A stretch of DNA of 42,736 bases from Clostridia bacterium (GTDB lineage: Bacteria > Bacillota > Clostridia > Oscillospirales > CAG-272): assembly GCA_017623975.1 (NCBI GenBank), contig JAGANX010000007.1, forward strand, positions 1 through 42,736. Direction: 5' to 3'. Below the pieces are notes generated by a model. It worked only from the letters and a program-made list of their open reading frames with translations, ran no database searches and was not told the origin of the DNA. Positions 17,042 through 24,795 of this stretch are shown here, one piece after another (position 1 is the stretch's first letter; every line of letters begins with the position of its first letter). The translations under genes were made by a program, and so were the position numbers.

Positions 17042-18234
17042 TATTCTGTTGTATAGTTATCAAAATAACCTTGAATATAAACGATAGGTGTACCCTTGTC
17101 TCCTGAGCCTGAGGTTAGGTCACAAAGAGAACCGATTAAGTCAGTCAAGCGTCTTGGTGTTGTACCCTCAGATACCATTTGACCAACCAAGTTGCCGTCC
17201 TTTTCTTGAATTTTACCCTTGATTGCTTCCTTCAAGGCATCTCCTGACAAATCAGCAAAATCATTATCTGCAAGATACTTTAATTTAAGCTCATTGGGTG
17301 TTCCTTCAAGACCGCTTGTGTAACCGGGAGAAACAATTGGGTCAGCAAGCTCCCAAATTTTACCAACAGGGTCCTTAAATGCACCGTCACCGTAAACCAT
17401 AACCTCAATCTTTTTGCCTGTCTTTTCATAAAGCTTCTTTTGAATAGCTTCTACAAAAGGTTGGCAGTCACGTGGGAAAAGCTTAACAGAATCCTCTGTC
17501 GCTTTATTAGAGCCCAAAAGACCGTATTCAGCATTAAATCCACTACCGTTTATAGAATGGTTAAGAATTTCGTCAAGACCGTAGTTGATTTCAACCCCTG
17601 CCTTTTTAAGAAGTCTCTTAGTACGGAAGCGAGAGTGAATGTCACAGTTTAAAACATTCTTTGTGTAATTAAGAATTGCACGTGGATCGTTTGCAAAAAT
17701 GATTTCAACCTCTGCACCGCATTCTTTAATTAAACCTTCATAATATTCAACATAGTCAACACCTGTAAATGGGTGCTTTTCATAGCCAAACAATTCTCTG
17801 TATGTTTTAAGATCTAAAACATCCTTGTATGGATCAATGCCCTTCTCATCAAGCATGTCAAGACTGATTAAGTGGTTACCAACCTCATCGGAAGGATAGG
17901 AAAGCATAAGAACTATTTTTTTTGCTCCCTTTGCAATTCCGCGCAAGCAAATAGCAAAGCGGTTACGGGAAAGGATTGGGAAAATAACACCAACTGTTTC
18001 ACCGCCGAATTTTGCGCGAACATCTTTTGCAATATCATCAACTGTTGCGTAGTTGCCCTGCGCTCTTGCAACGATTGCCTCTGTCATAGCAACAACATCA
18101 CGGTCTTGAATAACAAAACCGTCTTCCATAGATGCTTCAAGAACTGAGTTTGTAACAATATCTACGAGATTATCACCCTTACGGATAATAGGAGCACGAA
18201 GACCTCTTGATACGGTGCCGACCATACGACTCAT
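17041..18234 (-). CDS. Coenzyme F420-0:L-glutamate ligase-like (CofE-domain) protein, function unknown
   Basis: The 397-residue product looks like the F420-ligase (CofE-like) fold family. The N-terminal part RAPIIRKGDNLVDIVTNSV and DGFVIQDRDVVAMTEAIVARAQGNY resembles the CofE start, where glutamate residues are added to the F420 side chain. It is much longer than CofE (about 250) and carries a C-terminal half (GDGAFKDPVGKIWELADP, VSPGYTSGLEGTPNELK) typical of the long clostridial homologues. No other F420 biosynthesis gene is visible, so a different amide-bond-forming role is likely. ATG 18234 is 11 nt from AGGAG. The GTG at 18246 overlaps that site and is unlikely. It is monocistronic with its own promoter and terminator. 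Confidence 0.75.
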   Translation of the reverse strand: MSRMVGTVSRGLRAPIIRKGDNLVDIVTNSVLEASMEDGFVIQDRDVVAMTEAIVARAQGNYATVDDIAKDVRAKFGGETVGVIFPILSRNRFAICLRGIAKGAKKIVLMLSYPSDEVGNHLISLDMLDEKGIDPYKDVLDLKTYRELFGYEKHPFTGVDYVEYYEGLIKECGAEVEIIFANDPRAILNYTKNVLNCDIHSRFRTKRLLKKAGVEINYGLDEILNHSINGSGFNAEYGLLGSNKATEDSVKLFPRDCQPFVEAIQKKLYEKTGKKIEVMVYGDGAFKDPVGKIWELADPIVSPGYTSGLEGTPNELKLKYLADNDFADLSGDALKEAIKGKIQEKDGNLVGQMVSEGTTPRRLTDLIGSLCDLTSGSGDKGTPIVYIQGYFDNYTTE

Positions 18235-18315
18235 AAATTTATACACTCCTTTTGTGCCTGCTTTTGCAAGCCGAAAAATTCATTAAAAAGCTTTTTCCGT
18301 TTTTTAACATAGTAT

Positions 18316-18344
18316 AGTATAGCAAAAAACTCTCAAAATGTAAA
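18316..18344 (-). promoter_or_regulatory. Promoter of the F420-ligase-like gene
   Basis: Minus strand -35 TTTACA (18339-18344), 17-bp spacer, -10 TATACT (18316-18321). The -10 is repeated in tandem (TATACTATACT), so the start may shift by 5 bp. Confidence 0.7.
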
Positions 18345-18493
18345 GAAAAAAATTACATTATTTTTAATTTTTTAAATTTTAACATATATGCGCTTGTTTA
18401 GAGTCGTTTTTTTGTATATTTTCACATTATAATTATTATATGTTCAATTGTTCATTTGATTATATTTAATGTTTTACTCTTTTGAAATAACAA

Positions 18494-18522
18494 TTGACTT
18501 TTCGTTAACTTTGTGATAATAT
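18494..18522 (+). promoter_or_regulatory. Promoter of the Lrp-aminotransferase operon
   Basis: -35 TTGACT (18494-18499), 17-bp spacer, -10 TAATAT (18517-18522), about 30 bp before the start codon. The sequence from 18345 to 18493 is AT-rich with no other feature. Confidence 0.7.
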
Positions 18523-18552
18523 ATAGTATATTATAAATTTTGAGGTGAAATT

Positions 18553-19029
18553 ATGAATAAGCTTTTAAAGCTTTTAGAAGATGATGCTACACTAACCCCT
18601 GAACAGCTCGCGGTTATGCTTTCAAAAGAGGTTGGAGAAATTAAAACAATTATTGACAAATATGAAAAAGAGGGTGTTATTCTCGGTAGAAAAACGATTA
18701 TCGACTGGGATAAGACTGACTCCGAAACTGTTAATGCCATTATCGAGGTAAAGGTAACTCCGCAAAGAGATAGAGGTTTTGATAGAATTGCTGAGAAAAT
18801 ATACAATTATCCTGAGGTTAAATCTCTTTATCTTATGTCATCAGGCGGCTTTGACTTTACTTTGCTTTTGGAAGGCAAAACTATGCGCGAGGTAGCGTTA
18901 TTCGTTACACAAAAGCTTGCTCCTATCGACTCTGTTACCGCCACTGCTACGCACTTCGTATTAAGAAAATACAAGGATAAGGGTGTTATTTACGGCGTAG
19001 CCGAGATAGATGAAAGAGGAAACGAATAA
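18553..19029 (+). CDS. Lrp/AsnC-family transcriptional regulator
   Basis: The 158-residue protein has a short N-terminal winged HTH (about 3-50, LLKLLEDDATLTPEQLAVMLSKEVGEIKTIIDKYEKEGVILGRKTIID in pieces) and a C-terminal RAM/ligand-sensing domain (about 62-140), the usual Lrp layout and size. Such proteins form octamers that bind amino acids and control amino-acid metabolism and transport genes. It is translationally tied to the next gene: its TAA is immediately followed by the ATG of a class I aminotransferase. An amino acid exporter pair (azlCD) lies 1.3 kb downstream, so branched-chain or aromatic amino acids are plausible effectors. GAGGTGAAATT precedes the ATG. Confidence 0.9.
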   Translation: MNKLLKLLEDDATLTPEQLAVMLSKEVGEIKTIIDKYEKEGVILGRKTIIDWDKTDSETVNAIIEVKVTPQRDRGFDRIAEKIYNYPEVKSLYLMSSGGFDFTLLLEGKTMREVALFVTQKLAPIDSVTATATHFVLRKYKDKGVIYGVAEIDERGNE

Positions 19030-20208
19030 ATGCTTGATTACCAAAAACTGTTGAACAAAACTGTTAGCCAAATGAAGCCCTCCGGCATACGAAAGTTTTT
19101 CGATATGCTAAGCGGTATGGATGATGTTGTGGCGCTAACCGTTGGTCAGCCTGATTTTATAACTCCTTGGCACATTCGCGAAGCGGCAATTGAAAGCATA
19201 GAAAAAGGTAAAACCTACTATACATCAAATGCCGGCACGCCTGAGCTAAGGCTTGAAATTTCCAAATATATGAAGCGACGCTTCAATGTTGACTACCAGC
19301 CTCAAAGTGAAATTTTTGTTACGGTTGGCGGCAGTGAGGCTATTGACGTAGCGATGCGTGCTATTTTAGCACCGGGGGACGAGGTTATTTTACCACAGCC
19401 TGCTTTTGTTCGCTATGAGCCTATTGCACAAATGCAAGGTGCAACCGTTGTACACATAAACACAAAGCTTGAAAACAATTTTAAGGTTACAGCCGAGGAA
19501 ATCAAAAACGCCATAACCGACAAAACAAAAATGCTTATTCTTCCCTTCCCGAATAACCCAACGGGAGCCATTTTAACCCGTGATGAGCTTGAAGAAATCG
19601 CTAAGGTTTTGCGTGGTACAAATATATGCGTTTTGTCCGATGAAATTTATGCCGAGCTTACCTATGGCATGAACCACGTTTCCATTGCTGAAATTGACGG
19701 AATGTGGGAAAGAACTATTATTGCAAGCGGCTTTGCCAAGGCTTATGCCATGACAGGCTGGCGCTTAGGATATATATGCGCCCCTGCCCCACTTACGAAG
19801 GAAATGCTTAAAATACACCAATATGCTATTATGTGTGCTTCTACCGCTTCTCAGTTTGCGGCAGTCGAAGCACTGCGTAACGGTGATGAGGATGTAGAAT
19901 ATATGCGTGCGGAATATAACAGAAGGCGTGTTTTCTTGCTTGAAGGCTTGCGTAAAATCGGTATCGAATGCTTTGAGCCTGAGGGAGCTTTCTACTTATA
20001 TCCCAATATTGGCAAATTCGGTCTTTCAAGTGAGGAATTTGCCGAAAGGCTCTTATACGAGCATAAGTGCGCTATCGTTCCCGGTACTGCCTTTGGCGAA
20101 AGCGGTGAAGGCTTTGCAAGAATTTCCTACGCTTACTCCTTAAAGCACTTAAAGCAAGCGCTTGAAAGAATAGAGGCGTTTGTTAACAAGCTAAAAACTG
20201 AAAAATGA
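19030..20208 (+). CDS. Pyridoxal-phosphate aminotransferase, class I
   Basis: This 392-residue fold-type I aminotransferase has the PLP lysine in SGFAKAYAMTGWRLGY, the NPTG motif in PFPNNPTGAILTRDE, the DEIYAEL aspartate and a C-terminal FARISYA arginine that binds the substrate carboxylate. The subgroup resembles PatA/AspC-like enzymes of Firmicutes that act on aspartate, aromatic or branched amino acids. The substrate cannot be decided from sequence. The start abuts the stop of the Lrp gene with no gap, and such Lrp-aminotransferase pairs are common in Clostridia. The ribosome site would lie inside the Lrp gene (GAAAGAGGAAACGAATAA). Confidence 0.92.
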   Translation: MLDYQKLLNKTVSQMKPSGIRKFFDMLSGMDDVVALTVGQPDFITPWHIREAAIESIEKGKTYYTSNAGTPELRLEISKYMKRRFNVDYQPQSEIFVTVGGSEAIDVAMRAILAPGDEVILPQPAFVRYEPIAQMQGATVVHINTKLENNFKVTAEEIKNAITDKTKMLILPFPNNPTGAILTRDELEEIAKVLRGTNICVLSDEIYAELTYGMNHVSIAEIDGMWERTIIASGFAKAYAMTGWRLGYICAPAPLTKEMLKIHQYAIMCASTASQFAAVEALRNGDEDVEYMRAEYNRRRVFLLEGLRKIGIECFEPEGAFYLYPNIGKFGLSSEEFAERLLYEHKCAIVPGTAFGESGEGFARISYAYSLKHLKQALERIEAFVNKLKTEK

Positions 20209-20214
20209 ATTGGA

Positions 20215-20312
20215 TGACACATTAACTATAAAAAACAGGAATTTCAAAAAATTCCTGTTTTTTCGTATTTTGTTTCCTATTTGCTTGTAAAATCAGAATT
20301 GTTAATGTGTCA
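20215..20312. repeat. 12-bp inverted repeat enclosing a terminator
   Basis: TGACACATTAAC at 20215-20226 is repeated inverted at 20301-20312, with partial identity extending outward (GG on both sides after one mismatch). The terminator of the aminotransferase gene lies between the arms. Confidence 0.7.
20232..20264 (+). terminator. Terminator of the Lrp-aminotransferase operon
   Basis: Stem AAAACAGGAATTT (20232-20244) pairs with 20249-20261, with a short loop, followed by TTTTTT. The A-rich mirror side means it may also act on the other strand. Confidence 0.88.
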
Positions 20313-20333
20313 GCCCCTTTTTTCTGATTGGTA

Positions 20334-20362
20334 TTGACTTATTGATGCAAAAAGAGTAAAAT
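20334..20362 (+). promoter_or_regulatory. Promoter of azlCD
   Basis: -35 TTGACT (20334-20339), 17-bp spacer, -10 TAAAAT (20357-20362). A second -10-like TATAAT lies at 20372-20377 without a good -35. Confidence 0.75.
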
Positions 20363-20393
20363 ACACCTTGATATAATATGAAATGGAGTTTTT

Positions 20394-21125
20394 ATGTCTT
20401 CTCGCAGAACAAATTTTGTAAAAGGAATACGTGACGGATTTCCCATTGCCCTTGGCTATTTCGCAGTTTCCTTTGCCCTTGGTATAAAAGCAACCGAGGC
20501 AGGACTTTATCCCTGGCAGGCAGGTCTTATGTCCTTTTTAAATGTCACCTCCGCCGGTGAGGCGGCAGCAATTGCGCTTTTAGGTGTTGGCACTACATAT
20601 ATGGAAATTGCCTTCACACAGCTTGTAATAAATATACGGTATCTTTTAATGTCCTGTGCTTTATCACAGCGACTCACAAATAAAACAGGACTTTTACACC
20701 GTTTTTTAATCGGATACGGAGTTACCGATGAGATTTTTGGAATTTCAGTTTCATTAGACGGTGAATACTCTCCTTATTACACCTACGGTGCTATCGCAGT
20801 AGCTGTGCCGGGGTGGACGTTAGGTACGCTTTTAGGCTCTATTATGGGCAATTTACTTCCTTGGCGTGCGGTAAGCGCATTAAGCGTTGCCCTTTATGCT
20901 ATGTTTATCGCTATAATACTACCGCCTGCAAAAAAGAGCAAAATCATTGCGGGGCTTGTGGCAGTTTCTATGCTTGCAAGTGCTGTGTTGACCTTCATTT
21001 GTTCAAAATTCTCTCTTGAATGGTTTACAGAGGGTTTTAGAATTATTGCCTTGACAATTGTTATTTCTTTAATTGCCGCAATTCTTTTCCCTGTAAAGGA
21101 CAAGGAGGAAAAGAACAATGGTTAA
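20394..21125 (+). CDS. azlC: Branched-chain amino acid exporter, large subunit (AzlC family)
   Basis: AzlC with AzlD forms a two-component exporter of branched-chain amino acids (LIV-E family). The 243-residue protein has about seven hydrophobic segments and the family start FVKGIRDGFPIALGYFAVSFALGI. VTSAGEAAAIALLG and the following QLVINIRYLLMSCALSQRL are strongly AzlC-like. It overlaps azlD by 8 bp. The Lrp regulator just upstream recalls the B. subtilis azlBCD arrangement, where AzlB is Lrp-like, although here azlCD has its own promoter. Together with the leu-ilv operon and ilvE in this window it suggests active balancing of branched-chain pools. GGAG precedes the ATG by 5 nt. Confidence 0.92.
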   Translation: MSSRRTNFVKGIRDGFPIALGYFAVSFALGIKATEAGLYPWQAGLMSFLNVTSAGEAAAIALLGVGTTYMEIAFTQLVINIRYLLMSCALSQRLTNKTGLLHRFLIGYGVTDEIFGISVSLDGEYSPYYTYGAIAVAVPGWTLGTLLGSIMGNLLPWRAVSALSVALYAMFIAIILPPAKKSKIIAGLVAVSMLASAVLTFICSKFSLEWFTEGFRIIALTIVISLIAAILFPVKDKEEKNNG

Positions 21126-21423
21126 TATAGTTTTGGTTATTTTATTAATGGCAATCATTACATATCTTATAAGAGTGCTACCTTTGGTTTTGATTAGGCG
21201 AGAAATTAAAAATCCAATTATTAAGTCTTTTTTACATTATGTACCTTATGTAACCTTGTCAGTTATGACCTTCCCCGCTATACTAAGTGCAACTAATGTT
21301 ATTTGGTCATCAATTGCTGCCCTTGTTGTTGCGGTTTTGCTTTCGTTAAAGGGCTTTAAGCTGCCCGTTGTTGCCGGTGTTGCCTGTTTAGTCGTTTTCT
21401 TAGTTGAGCTTATTCCTTTTTAA
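21118..21423 (+). CDS. azlD: Branched-chain amino acid exporter, small subunit (AzlD family)
   Basis: This 101-residue protein with four predicted membrane segments is the partner of AzlC. The start IVLVILLMAIITYLIRVLPL and the YVPYVTLSVMTFPAIL stretch fit the AzlD family, which has the same size. The ATG lies inside the end of azlC (8-bp overlap) after AAGGAGGAAAAG. The gene is followed by a hairpin terminator at 21429-21457. Confidence 0.92.
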   Translation: MVNIVLVILLMAIITYLIRVLPLVLIRREIKNPIIKSFLHYVPYVTLSVMTFPAILSATNVIWSSIAALVVAVLLSLKGFKLPVVAGVACLVVFLVELIPF

Positions 21424-21428
21424 TAAAT

Positions 21429-21457
21429 AAAGCCGCTTCCTTTTTGAAAGCGGCTTT
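21429..21457. terminator. Bidirectional terminator between azlD and the convergent small gene
   Basis: A 10-bp perfect stem AAAGCCGCTT (21429-21438) pairs with 21448-21457, with a loop of nine bases and a T run after it. The convergent gene ends 5 bp beyond. Confidence 0.88.
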
Positions 21458-21461
21458 TCCA

Positions 21462-21800
21462 TTAAATTTCAATATATCCGTCAAGCAAATCGTTATACTT
21501 ATTAAAAACATCATACCTTTTAATTAAATCAACAAGATAGTATGTATCTTTTTTGCTGTTTTCCATTTCGCTACTATCCAATTTTATACTGTCTAATTTA
21601 AACCTAAAAGGGTTTGCAACAATATCCAAGCTTACATTACCGAAATACTTTTTAACAAACGATGCTCTTGCTATGCGATAAGCACAATCGAAAAGCGGAT
21701 CGTTTAAAAGCTCCCTGTTTGTTTCCAAATATTTCAAAATATTTACGGCTATTTTTTCACCTAAATACCCTAATACATTTATTGAATCAAATATTTGCAT
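21462..21800 (-). CDS. Small hypothetical protein divergent from an XRE repressor
   Basis: The 112-residue product starts MQIFDSINVLGYLGEK. It is soluble and mildly charged, predicted mostly helical, with no membrane segment and no motif I recognise. The ATG at 21800 is chosen because AGAGGTG lies 5-6 nt upstream and a consensus promoter begins about 37 bp before it. Upstream in-frame starts lie inside that promoter. It is transcribed away from an XRE-type repressor across a 137-bp region full of inverted repeats. This is a typical layout for phage-like switches or toxin-antitoxin-like modules, but no toxin signature is seen. Confidence 0.7.
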   Translation of the reverse strand: MQIFDSINVLGYLGEKIAVNILKYLETNRELLNDPLFDCAYRIARASFVKKYFGNVSLDIVANPFRFKLDSIKLDSSEMENSKKDTYYLVDLIKRYDVFNKYNDLLDGYIEI

Positions 21801-21836
21801 ACGCACCTCTATGTATTTATTTTGTGTACATTTACA

Positions 21837-21865
21837 ATTATACACAATTATATTGTTTATGTCAA
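21837..21865 (-). promoter_or_regulatory. Promoter of the small hypothetical gene
   Basis: Minus strand -35 TTGACA (21860-21865), 17-bp spacer, -10 TATAAT (21837-21842): a full consensus promoter. An inverted repeat TTGTGTA (21822-21828)/TACACAA (21841-21847) overlaps the -10, a likely repressor site. Confidence 0.85.
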
Positions 21866-21909
21866 CACATATTAACAAACACATTGTGCATATTTCAATA
21901 TAGTGTATG

Positions 21910-21921
21910 GTACAATTGTAC
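21910..21921. promoter_or_regulatory. Candidate operator palindrome in front of the XRE gene
   Basis: GTACAATTGTAC is a perfect 12-bp palindrome directly before the ribosome site of the XRE gene. The heptamer TGTACAT at its right end (21917-21923) recurs at 21825-21831 beside the opposite promoter, as expected of sites for one dimeric repressor. Confidence 0.55.
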
Positions 21922-21937
21922 ATAGGTGGTGATAGTA

Positions 21938-22246
21938 TTGTTTGATGAAGAATTATTTTATAAAAGATTAACTGAACTAAGAATGACTAAAAACATTTCC
22001 GCAAGAGATATGAGTTTATCAATCGGGCAAAGTGCAAATTATATAAATAGTATCGAAAACAAACGTAGCTTTCCATCTATGCAAGTATTCTTCTATATTT
22101 GCGACTATTTTGGTATAACTCCTATGGAGTTTTTCGATACCGAAACACACAATCCGTCAAAATTAAAAAATTTGACCGATAAAATGAAATCATTGAATGA
22201 CAACCAACTATCTTTAATCGAAAATATGATTGATAATATGAAATGA
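21938..22246 (+). CDS. XRE-family helix-turn-helix repressor
   Basis: The 102-residue protein has an N-terminal HTH_3 domain (about residues 6-62) with the recognition-helix region SIGQSANYINSIENKRSFPSM and the closing FYICDYFGITPMEFFD, typical of Cro/CI-like regulators. The short C-terminal tail (KLKNLTDKMKSLNDNQLSLIENMIDNMK in pieces) is helical and may dimerise. TTG at 21938 is the preferred start, because AGGTGG lies 8 nt upstream and the in-frame GTG codons at 21926 and 21929 coincide with that site. It probably represses itself and the divergent small gene through the palindromes between them. Confidence 0.88.
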   Translation: MFDEELFYKRLTELRMTKNISARDMSLSIGQSANYINSIENKRSFPSMQVFFYICDYFGITPMEFFDTETHNPSKLKNLTDKMKSLNDNQLSLIENMIDNMK

Positions 22247-22247
22247 C

Positions 22248-22274
22248 AAAAGGCTTCCGAATGGAAGCCTTTTT
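22248..22274. terminator. Bidirectional terminator between the XRE gene and tadA
   Basis: Stem AAAAGGCTTCC/GGAAGCCTTTT with loop GAAT is followed by a T run. The convergent tadA stop lies at 22276. Confidence 0.88.
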
Positions 22275-22275
22275 G

Positions 22276-22716
22276 TTATCTTTTACTTTTAAAGAAATTA
22301 GTTAAAATACTTGCACATTCTTCTGCAAGGACACCGCTTGTAATTTGGGGCTTATAAAGGGGATAATCAACTAAATTTAGCATTGTTCCAAACGCACCCG
22401 CTTTATGGTCAGGCGCACCGTAAACAACTCTTTCCACCCTTGCATTAATAATAGCACCTGCACACATAGGACACGGCTCCAAGGTAACGTACATAGTACA
22501 GCCAACCAAACGCCAGCCGCCTAATTTTTTGCACGCTTGGTCTATTGCCTTTATTTCTGCATGGTATAGGGCATTTTTCCCATATTCCCGAGTATTATAG
22601 GCACTTGCAATAACCTCATCCCCGCGGACTATTATGGCACCAACAGGCACCTCGTCCTGCGCTGCTGCTTTTTTTGCCTCGTCAAGGGCTAAGCCCATAT
22701 AAATATCATCTGTCAT
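22276..22716 (-). CDS. tadA: tRNA-specific adenosine deaminase
   Basis: TadA deaminates A34 to inosine in the anticodon of tRNA-Arg(ACG). The 146-residue protein is a single cytidine-deaminase-like domain with zinc and catalytic residues H52/E54 (YHAEI) and C82/C85 (EPCPMCAGAI). GGWRLVGCTMYVTLEPC is close to the TadA consensus, and the length fits TadA rather than guanine deaminase. The start overlaps the end of the GyrB-like gene by 4 bp (ATGA), suggesting translational coupling, since no clear independent ribosome site is visible. It is the second gene of a two-gene operon ending at a shared terminator. Confidence 0.95.
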   Translation of the reverse strand: MTDDIYMGLALDEAKKAAAQDEVPVGAIIVRGDEVIASAYNTREYGKNALYHAEIKAIDQACKKLGGWRLVGCTMYVTLEPCPMCAGAIINARVERVVYGAPDHKAGAFGTMLNLVDYPLYKPQITSGVLAEECASILTNFFKSKR

Positions 22717-24713
22717 ATATCGGCTCTATCCATATACTTAGGACCGTTTATAGCAATAAATTCTTTTCTTGCAGCTATATCGTCACCCAAAAGTGTTTCA
22801 AATATTCTTTGCGTTTCAAGCTCATCCGCCGGGTTTACTTGAACAAGCCTACGGGTTTCAGGGTTCATAGTAGTTTCCCACATCATATCCGGCTCGTTTT
22901 CACCAAGTCCCTTTGAACGCTGAATCGTATATTTCTGTCCTTCGAGCTTTGCAAGAATTTCTGCCTTTTCAGGCTCATTATATGCAAAGTAAATCTTTTC
23001 CTTGGGTCCTGTTATTTCATAAAGAGGAGATTCCGCAATATACACCTTACCCTCTTTAATAAGAGTTGGAAGCAAGCGATAGAACATTGTAAGAATAAGT
23101 GTTCTGATTTGGAAGCCGTCCTCGTCAGCATCGGTACAAATAATAATTCTGCGCCATTTAAGATTATTTAAATCAAACATGGACATACCGTCCTTTGTTT
23201 TGGTTTTAACCTCAACACCGCAACCGATAACCTTCAAAAGATCCACTATAATGTCACTCTTAAAAATCTTGTCATAAGAGCTTTTTAAGCAGTTAAGAGT
23301 TTTACCTCTTACAGGAATAATTGCCTGAAACTCCGCATCTCTGCCGAGCTTACAGGATGTCAAGGCTGAATCACCCTCAACTATGTAAAGCTCACGGATA
23401 TCCGGGTTTTTGGAACGGCAGGCAACAAATTTTTCAACACTGTTGCTTAAATCGTTTGAAGTTGCAAGCTTTTTCTTAAAGTCAATCCTTGACTCCTCTG
23501 CTCTTTCCCTTGAACGCTTATTAATGAGAACCTGGTTGGCAAAATTCTGCGCTTGTGCCCTGTTCTCAGTAAAGTAAATTTCAAGCTTGCCCCTTATGAA
23601 TTCACAAAGAGCATCTTCAATAAATTTATTTGTAATAGCCTTCTTCGTTTGGTTTTCATATGAGGTTTGAGTCGAAAAGCTGTTTATAACGAGAACCAAG
23701 CAATCCTGCACGTCAACAAAGCTAATACCACCCTTGTCCTGCTTAGTATATAGGTTGTTCTCTTTGATATACTTATCAAGCTCACGAACAAATGCGCGCT
23801 TAACCGCTTTATCAGGAGAGCCCCCATGCTCCAAGAAGCTGGAATTGTGGTAGTATTCAAGCAATAAATGCTCCGGCTTATTGGAAACACAAAAGGATAT
23901 CTGATCATTTAATTCATACTCCTCCTTGTCTTCTCTATCACGTCCCTTTGCACTCATATCCCAAAATACAGGGGCAGTTAAAGCCCCGTCACCCGTTTTT
24001 TCATTGATATAATCAAGGATACCGTTTTTATAGAGGAATTCACTATTTTCAAATTTTCCGTCAGGATTTTGAAAATTCAATACAAGTTTGAGCCCTGCAT
24101 TTACAACAGCCTGCTTATGAAGCACGTCAAGATAGTATTCCTTAGGAATGTTTGTATCTGTAAACACATCGAGGTCCGGACGCCAACGTGTTAACGTTCC
24201 TGTACGTCTTTGGCGCTTGTCCTCAATAGCTGTAATCTTCAACTTTGATGAGGGATTACCCTTTTTGAAATGTATTTCGTACATAGTGTCACCCTTGTAC
24301 GAATACACGTCCATAAATTCTGATGAATACTGTGTTGCGCAAGCACCCAAGCCGTTTAAGCCAAGAGAATATTTGTACGCACCCTTTTCCTTATTGTTAT
24401 CGTATTTACCGCCCGCATAAAGCTCACAGTAAACAAGCTCCCAGTTATACCTATTTTCTTTCTTGTTAAAATCAAGAGGAACACCACGGCCCTTGTCATC
24501 AACCTCAATTGTTCTGTCATTATATACAGTTATGATAATTTCCTTACCGTAGCCCTCACGGCTTTCATCAATAGAGTTTGAAAGAATTTCAAAAAAGGAG
24601 TGCTTACATCCTTCAAGACCATCAGAGCCGAAAATAACGGCAGGTCTTTTACGGACACGGTCTGCACCCTTCAACGATGATATACTTTGATCTGTATATT
24701 CTTTTCGAGCCAT
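22713..24713 (-). CDS. Divergent type IIA topoisomerase B subunit (GyrB/ParE paralogue)
   Basis: The 666-residue protein has the GyrB layout. The GHKL ATPase domain carries catalytic E42 and Mg-binding N46 in FEILSNSIDES. The ATP-lid equivalent reads KYSLGLNGLGACATQ where GyrB has SGGLHGVGAS. A transducer domain follows with the QTK loop at 355-357. The TOPRIM domain has E446 (VEGDSA) and D528/D530/D532 (CTDADEDG), and a C-terminal RSKGLGE ... TTMNPETR segment follows. ATP-site and TOPRIM acids are kept, but the loops diverge from housekeeping gyrase. No A subunit adjoins: tadA overlaps downstream and queG diverges upstream. GGGAGGG precedes the ATG. It could be the ParE of this lineage or a specialised topoisomerase subunit. 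Confidence 0.88.
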   Translation of the reverse strand: MARKEYTDQSISSLKGADRVRKRPAVIFGSDGLEGCKHSFFEILSNSIDESREGYGKEIIITVYNDRTIEVDDKGRGVPLDFNKKENRYNWELVYCELYAGGKYDNNKEKGAYKYSLGLNGLGACATQYSSEFMDVYSYKGDTMYEIHFKKGNPSSKLKITAIEDKRQRRTGTLTRWRPDLDVFTDTNIPKEYYLDVLHKQAVVNAGLKLVLNFQNPDGKFENSEFLYKNGILDYINEKTGDGALTAPVFWDMSAKGRDREDKEEYELNDQISFCVSNKPEHLLLEYYHNSSFLEHGGSPDKAVKRAFVRELDKYIKENNLYTKQDKGGISFVDVQDCLVLVINSFSTQTSYENQTKKAITNKFIEDALCEFIRGKLEIYFTENRAQAQNFANQVLINKRSRERAEESRIDFKKKLATSNDLSNSVEKFVACRSKNPDIRELYIVEGDSALTSCKLGRDAEFQAIIPVRGKTLNCLKSSYDKIFKSDIIVDLLKVIGCGVEVKTKTKDGMSMFDLNNLKWRRIIICTDADEDGFQIRTLILTMFYRLLPTLIKEGKVYIAESPLYEITGPKEKIYFAYNEPEKAEILAKLEGQKYTIQRSKGLGENEPDMMWETTMNPETRRLVQVNPADELETQRIFETLLGDDIAARKEFIAINGPKYMDRADI

Positions 24714-24754
24714 TATACCCTCCCAAAAAATGAAAAAAAGACTTATATATATTT

Positions 24755-24783
24755 ATTTTAACATAAATATTTATTTATTGCAA
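24755..24783 (-). promoter_or_regulatory. Promoter of the GyrB-like gene and tadA
   Basis: Minus strand -35 TTGCAA (24778-24783), 17-bp spacer, -10 TAAAAT (24755-24760). Confidence 0.65.
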
Positions 24784-24795
24784 GTATATTTTTTG

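Noticed and set aside
20370..20380. Second promoter for azlCD with TATAAT at 20372
   Set aside because: No -35 hexamer lies at a suitable distance. The TTGACT/TAAAAT pair upstream is better.
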